NCBI GenBank assembly: GCA_907163345.1 | Contig: CAJQUN010000015.1 | Location: forward strand, 5,984,886 to 6,048,885 | Direction of reading: 5' to 3' | DNA length: 64,000 nt | Source of the DNA: Haberlea rhodopensis | Lineage: Eukaryota; Streptophyta; Magnoliopsida; Lamiales; Gesneriaceae | Shown here: one piece after another, positions 63,150 to 64,000 of the stretch | Layout of the letters: each line of letters opens with the position of its first letter | Position numbering within the stretch: the first letter of the stretch is position 1 | Notes under the pieces: generated by a model | What the model saw: the letters and a program-made list of their open reading frames with translations, nothing else | Told to the model about the DNA's origin: nothing | The model's database searches: none | Program-made: the position numbers and the translations under genes

Positions 63150-64000
63150 TGTTGGGATATGCCCTAAGACATGTCATTAGATGATTGTTTATGACATACA
63201 ATGTATTATGATTTTATAAATAGTAAATCATTATTATATATTATTCGAATATCTGTGCAATATGAATTGATATATAAGTTAATGTCCTTAGAATAATATT
63301 GTATTATTCTTAAAGATTGTCCATAGTCAAGTATTATCATAAATAAGGATAATGATGATACATTGAGACTAGTATGTTTTGATTGATGAATTGTTCATGG
63401 ATATGAGATATCAAATCAACACATGGGTACATGTTAGAGAACAATGTACTGCACAGACCCACCATGAGAATGCTACATGGATAGTTATATGAGTGTCATA
63501 AGCAATTCTCATAGTGATAATAATGTATGTAATCCTTACGACTTGAGATCATCAGAGATCCCAACATAAGGAGTTATGTATCTTGATATTGTCAAACGTT
63601 ACCTGTAACAGGGTAAACTATAAAGGCAACTATTGGATACACTACGAATTATGTAGAGGGATGTTGATTGATCAAGATAGGATTTGTCCCTCCTATATAA
63701 CAGGAGAAGTGTTTGGGCCCTTGATCAAGTAAGACTAAAATGCATGGTCGTGCTCGAATGAGTCGATATGTGATATCGAGCTTATTCGTTTATTCTAGTT
63801 CTACTTGGGGATCAAGAAATAGAGATTGAATATACGAGTGTGACTATTCCATGACTCGTGTTCAATCTAAACACATGGACAAAGGGATTAAGTTACATGG
63901 TTAATATTATCACAAGTTCTAAGGTTATGTCGATTCAATGACATTCTTGTAATTTGGGTAGCCTTGATGTGTTGCTAGATACCGCTTGCTTGTGACGTAA
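63150..64000 (+). repeat. Angela 3' LTR (truncated by the window end)
   Basis: It aligns from its first base with 45390 onwards. The last roughly 600 bp lie beyond the window, so the right-hand target duplication cannot be checked. It retains the segment around GGATTTGTCCCTCCTATATA that the 5' LTR has lost. Confidence 0.95.

Larger units (their letters stand above)
45390..64000 (+). mobile_element. Angela-type Ty1/copia element carrying a nested insertion (3' end beyond window)
   Basis: Plus-strand copia with 5' LTR 45390-46846, primer site 46848-46859, a 1.5-kb leader, gag from 48392, pol resuming after the nested SIRE element at 60378-63134, and 3' LTR from 63150 to the window end. The RNase H and RT blocks (KIPYASAIGSIMYAM, RPDVSYALSMTSRYQ, GGAVSWKSSKQETIADST, SKHILRRFHFIREIV) and the gag (KLNGTNFLDWYRNLRIVLKQ) match, from memory, the BARE-1/Angela lineage. 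The same family left the solo LTR at 5851-7327. Several stops and shifts in gag and pol make it defective. Confidence 0.93.

Noticed and set aside
1..64000. CRISPR arrays, tRNA/rRNA genes, operons, defence systems
   Set aside because: No regularly spaced short repeats with unique spacers, no cloverleaf sequences and no prokaryotic gene order were found. The repeats seen are explained by transposons, duplications or microsatellites.

Overview
This is a low-GC plant nuclear window. Host genes carry GT-AG introns, and more than half of the sequence is LTR retrotransposons with plant-type primer-binding sites, plus hAT, Mutator-like and LINE remnants. I see nothing bacterial or organellar. The families fit a eudicot. 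The extra 3' ORF of the SIRE-type element resembles, from memory only, proteins common in Gesneriaceae/Lamiales drafts, so that placement is a guess. A run of exactly 500 N at 21456-21955 marks a draft scaffold gap.

Layout. 1-157: end of an unrecognised protein. 1932-15629: a tandem duplication of about 1 kb whose first copy is split by an 11.5 kb Athila-type Ty3/gypsy element on the minus strand (2771-14240, TSD ACGAT). The Athila integrase is itself cut by a solo LTR of an Angela-type copia (5851-7327). 15490-18400: a degraded L1-type LINE on the minus strand, holding a small TRIM-like element (16918-17307, TSD CAAAG). 19666-21455: 5' half of a subtilase gene with two frame breaks, ending in the gap. 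21956-27700: minus-strand LTR-element remnant cut by a copia element (22466-27418, TSD TATAC). 28023-29283: 3' exons of a MAP kinase gene with no kinase domain. 29975-33295: two hAT remnants in opposite orientation. 33359-34118: guanylate kinase pseudogene lacking its P-loop. 35786-36671: intact four-exon AWPM-19/PM19-like membrane protein gene, the one host gene that reads clean. 36672-40353: intergenic, with an LTR remnant. 40354-43781: hAT element with 8-bp TSD. 44100-45380: Mutator-like N-terminal domain plus plant mobile domain remnant. 45390-64000: Angela-type copia (3' end outside the window), carrying a nested younger SIRE-type copia (49601-60372, TSD CTAGT).

How the parts relate. The window is mainly a record of insertion in layers: SIRE into Angela into a MULE/PMD relic; Angela solo LTR into Athila into a tandem duplication; TRIM into LINE. 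No operon-like or novel defence system is visible. The more unusual signals are the SIRE accessory ORF with an eight-residue repeat, the GATCGATC palindrome arrays shared by unrelated elements, and the truncated subtilase, MAPK and guanylate kinase genes around the gap and the transposons. Most reading frames in the elements are broken, so apart from SIRE (whose pol is one long open frame) and PM19-like they are annotated as decayed.
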